Shown: one piece after another, positions 60,691 through 64,000 of the stretch
Layout: every line of letters begins with the position of its first letter
How positions within the stretch are numbered: the stretch's first letter is position 1
DNA from: Diphasiastrum complanatum
Lineage: Eukaryota > Streptophyta > Lycopodiopsida > Lycopodiales > Lycopodiaceae
Direction of reading: 5' to 3'
DNA: 64,000 bases
Assembly (NCBI GenBank): GCA_029204225.1
Contig: CM055114.1
Span: forward strand, 18,961,273-19,025,272
Program-made: the position numbers and the translations under genes
The notes under the pieces: generated by a model
Database searches by the model: none
Told to the model about the DNA's origin: nothing
The model's input: only the letters and a program-made list of their open reading frames with translations

Positions 60691-61979
60691 AGTGGCAGTG
60701 TAGAATGGTTCGAAAAGTGTGGGGGGAGGGATGTATGAACGAGTTTGGAAAGGGAGTCGTTTTATATTTATCTTCAGGGGCTATTTGAACAAGGAAATAG
60801 CCGTTGAACCCATCCAAGAAGTTGAAAGCTTCAGCTCCTGCCATTTCCTCTAATATTTGAGTCGTTAGGGACAAGGAAAAATGGTCTTTCTTCATAACTG
60901 CATTAAGGTTCTTGAGGTCAACACAGATATGAAGCTTGCCGTTTTTCTTGGTACAACCACAATGGGAGATACCCAATCAGTATGTTGGACTTCATAAATG
61001 AAGCCAACATCCAGCAATTTCTTAATATCTCCGTCGATCCTCTCATGATAGACTGGGTTACTGCAGTAAGGTTTAGCCCTAACAGGCTTAGCATTGTCTT
61101 CTAGAGGAATCTGATGTACTACTATTTCAAGGGGGATTCATTTCATCTCGATATAATTCCATGCAAATACATCCCTATATTTGCGTGATAAAGTCTCTAG
61201 ATGATCAAACAGTTGAGTTGATGACAAATGTGCACCAACATGAACTATTCGATCTATGTCCTCGTCAGGATCTTTAAGGTTTAGTGGAATTGTCTTAACG
61301 GGTCCTTCAAAGGAATTGGAACTTGGTGTAGGTTCCCGATGTGGCTGCGGTAACTGGATAACAACGTCATCCAGTGTAAAGTCTTTGAACTTCTATTGAA
61401 GATCGAAAGGTGGGTCCACAAAATGTTTTGGGACTTTAGAAATCATTTGAGGTGATTCTTTACCAGATGTGGAAGCTTTGTCGAAGTGTTTGTTGTCTGT
61501 CCCCTCTAACAAGGGCTTGATTGGCTGTTTAAGCTTCGCACGCATCTGTTTTTGTTGCTTGGTTAATTTTGTATCAATAATGTTATTTTTTTGTAACCGA
61601 GGTTTTTGTGGTTTTTGAATGGGTGGTGTTGTGGCCTCATTTACCACATCATCGTCGATTGTATTCCAGACTTCGTCGAGATACACGTCCCAAGTATATA
61701 CTTTGGTTCTGGGCCTATATGCTTGTGTGTTTAGTACTTTGGATGTTAGTTGGACATGAGCCAACGATCCTGGTGACTTGATCTCCTTAGGAATGACTTT
61801 GGACGGATAACATTGAGCATCTAGATAGAGGAGTACATGATCATCCGTCATTTTGAGATCATCCATGGAAAGAATACCTTCTTTCAAAACATGGGCAGTA
61901 GAAACACTAGGTTCTCCTGGGCACCAAGCTATAGAAATGGGGTCTATCATCATAAGGGGGATGATGGGTGTGTCAATGT
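60690..61979 (-). pseudogene. Ty3/Gypsy pol fragment
   Basis: From 61979: IPLMMIDPISIAWCPGEPSV, YLDAQCYPSKVIPKEIKSPG, a Lys/Gln-rich stretch, stop at 61393, then the linker (FTLDDVVIQLPQPHREP) and RT: YRDVFAWNY, IPLEDNAKPVRAKPYCSNPV, DIKKLLDVGFIYEVQHTDWV, after a frame change KKNGKLHICVDLKNLNAVMK, and FLDGFNGYFLVQIAPEDKYK with the first catalytic Asp. RT then runs directly into the tandem array and YxDD is lost. The segment before the linker may be the protease/gag end. Confidence 0.9.
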
Positions 61980-62430
61980 CACTTCGGCTGAGATGTGAGC
62001 AAAATGCTCTAGTTGAGATGTGATGGCAGTGCTCCGGTCGAGTTTTTACTGAGCACTCCGGTTGAGATGCGAGCGAAAGGCTTTGGTTGAGAATTGATGG
62101 CAGTGCTTCGGTCGAGTTTTGTCTGAGCACTCCGGTTGAAATTTGGACTGAGCACTCCAGTTAAAATTTGGATTGAAGGGTCCGGTTGAGATGTGACGGT
62201 TTCCTTCGGTCGAGATGTCAAAGAGATGTTCGTTCTAAATGTGGAGTTATGACTCCGTTCGAGTTTTGAACAATTAGCGGTGATTGAGGTGTAACTCAGG
62301 ACATGTTAGGATCGTGAAGTTGTGGTTCAGTCGAGAGGTATGAGGTAGTAGTCCGCTCCAGACTTGGTGAGAATCATGAGACTTCGGTTGAGAAAAGAAC
62401 AGGACTTCAGTCAAGATCGAAGTGATGAGC
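61980..62430 (-). repeat. Tandem array of about 25-bp units in the Gypsy leader
   Basis: Degenerate repeats such as CTCCGGTTGAGATGCGAGCG and CTTCGGTCGAGTTTTGTCTG at roughly 25-bp steps, becoming weaker toward 62400. They lie between the primer binding site and the pol frame of the minus-strand Gypsy element. Confidence 0.85.
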
Positions 62431-62523
62431 TCAGCAATGAATGTGTAGGACCTCTCAAACGATGGTGTTGCAACACAGGAGATTGAGATATGGCTTGGTT
62501 GAGCGTGTGTGTAGCTGTGGAAT

Positions 62524-63507
62524 GGCGCCAAATGTTCATAGATTCACTGAATCTAAAAACACATTTTTTCTCTTTCTTTTGTTGCTTATCTCTCTTGGAT
62601 TACTTCTATTGTTATGGTTCTTTGTGATTACTCTTCTTATTAGAACGGTTATAGAGCAGAAGCAATATTCAAGGATGCATTACGTATTTCCGAGCTTGTC
62701 AGTGGGTAACTCAACTCCGATACTCAACTACATGCATACACTAGCCATGCAACCATCTACAGCTCAAGCAGATCAACGTTCAGCACAAAGAGCGATCCTA
62801 CTACTAACTAGTGAATTAAAAAACAATCAAGAACTAGATTAGCTATTGAAACTATAACAAGATTCAAGAAACAAGAAATAGAAATAAGATTCCTAGCAGC
62901 ATCTAACAATCTAAGAATCAAGAAACACACCTTACTTGATGCCTAGATTATCCAAGAACATCAAGAACTAGAATGTCAAGACTATGCAAGATTTACACCA
63001 CATTTCTAGCCTCTATAGTTTACTTGAATGCTGATTTCTACAAGATTCCACAAGCAAGAATTGAAGCTAATCCACAACTAAGCATGAACAAGAAACAAGA
63101 ACCTAGTTAATCCACAAGCAAGGAATCAAGCATGCTTATAGAAATATCACTCAAGATCATTGCCATGAACAAGAAACTTAGTGATCATCAAGAACTCGTG
63201 GAGGATCCTCTTTATTAGCTCAAGAGAACTTGAAAATACAATCAAAGCTCCCTCACAAGAGAGGGGGGCCCTTAAATAAGCAACAAGGCTGTCCATGTGG
63301 AGCCCATGTGGCAATTCCACTAAATTAGAAATGACATGTGGAATGTAGGCTCACATAGTTAATCACTATCTTCCTAGCTAGTATTTCCTCGGCTCTCATG
63401 CTCGGCTCTCAACTTCTTCTGCTCTCTTCCTTCTGAGACCTCCTCGGTCATGGGTGAGAGATAACTTATGTCTTGAGCTTGGCTCTGCACTAGAGAATCG
63501 GCTAACA
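62524..63507 (-). repeat. 5' LTR and primer site of Gypsy element (minus strand)
   Basis: The LTR spans 62533-63507 (975 bp), TGTTAGCCGATT to CTATGAACA on the minus strand, followed by TTTGGCGCCATT (62532-62521). TGGCGCC is a common Gypsy primer-site core. Its partner LTR is 48999-49985, so the whole element once spanned about 49.0-63.5 kb including nested Copia DNA. Confidence 0.82.
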
Positions 63508-63599
63508 CCACTCCTCGGGGACTTGATCAACCACTGGAGAGAGGCATCGGCGAACTTAAAATAGAAGCCTTGGCTTTTAGTAGAGGGAAAGAACCCATG

Positions 63600-64000
63600 G
63601 AAGTGGAGGAACATGGGCAATTTGTCGAAGAACTCGACGAATTGTTACCAAGGAGCAATATCTCCACTTGATAACAGAGGTGGATGAACTGAAACTGGCT
63701 TTAGCCAATTTCAAGTCAAGTGTGGATAACTTGGTCACCGAACTCAAAAGCTTAATTTTGAACTGTGGGAAAGAAAACCTCCCCTCCACTTCTCAGTTGT
63801 CCTCTTCTCCACTTCCATCAGTTTTGAGTGAGTCTGTGCGGTCGCACCCCAGTGTCTTTAAAGACTTAGAGCCTCCTACTTTTCTTGGGGAAGAGAAGGA
63901 TAAAAACGCATATATTCTACATACATTCCTCAACAAATGGAAGAACATCTATGCTCTTAAATAGACCCCTGACCATTTGCAAGCTATTGAGGCCAGTCTT
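63600..64000 (+). pseudogene. Ty3/Gypsy gag, 5' part, runs off the window
   Basis: Frame pieces ELVTKEQYL then LITEVDELKLALANFKSSVD (coiled coil), SHPSVFKDLEPPTFLGEEKD and NAYILHTFLNKWKNIYALK, stop at 63961, then TPDHLQAIEASL to the window end. The PPTFLGE...W pattern is that of plant Gypsy gag domains. It is on the opposite strand from the Gypsy element to its left, so it belongs to a different insertion. Confidence 0.65.

Overview
The window is repeat-dense nuclear DNA of a land plant. The evidence is a plant-type CYP72-clan cytochrome P450 gene with introns, Ty1/Copia elements primed by initiator-Met tRNA, Ty3/Gypsy pol, Helitron RepHel genes, CACTA (En/Spm) transposase exons and long CT/CA microsatellites. 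The species cannot be fixed from the sequence; a fern or other seed-free plant is a guess only. No bacterial-style operons, rRNA, tRNA or CRISPR were seen.

Layout. 0.45-4.2 kb: Copia debris on the minus strand with an LTR. 4.2-5.3 kb: half of an unclassified transposon-like gene. 5.35-8.9 kb: an unknown minus-strand gene remnant and a plus-strand histone-H3-like ORF with CENH3-like features, facing away from each other across a motif-rich gap. 9.0-13.2 kb: a P450 exon fragment, one arm of a 2 kb inverted duplication and a Copia RT fragment. 13.57-24.09 kb: a giant inverted repeat; both arms carry the 3' part of the P450 gene and a Helitron helicase end, and a Helitron lies across the loop. 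23.09-25.16 kb: the one gene that looks intact, a five-exon P450 predicted at 520 residues. 25.2-38.6 kb: second Helitron, CACTA fragment, a small TIR element, Copia RNase H, a broken P450 paralogue and the other half of the unclassified transposon-like gene. 38.6-43 kb: a Copia gag-pol with its 5' LTR. 43.1-46.5 kb: a near-perfect hairpin, CACTA exons and the second arm of the 2 kb duplication. 47-48.8 kb: hairpin minisatellite and a Gypsy fragment between inverted repeats. 49-63.5 kb: a minus-strand Gypsy element (LTRs at both ends) split by two convergent Copia copies. 63.6 kb to the end: another Gypsy gag.

Apart from the P450, almost every coding region is a transposable-element gene or a broken gene copy. 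The P450 exists in four versions (one intact, three fragments), so gene fragments have been duplicated along with the mobile DNA. The most unusual items are the CENH3-like histone ORF with its divergent intergenic region, the P450/Helitron palindrome, a Copia family whose RT region is replaced by a shared aberrant sequence, a split Copia RT that implies a 12 kb inversion inside a TIR element, and a 41-nt-arm hairpin at 43.2 kb.
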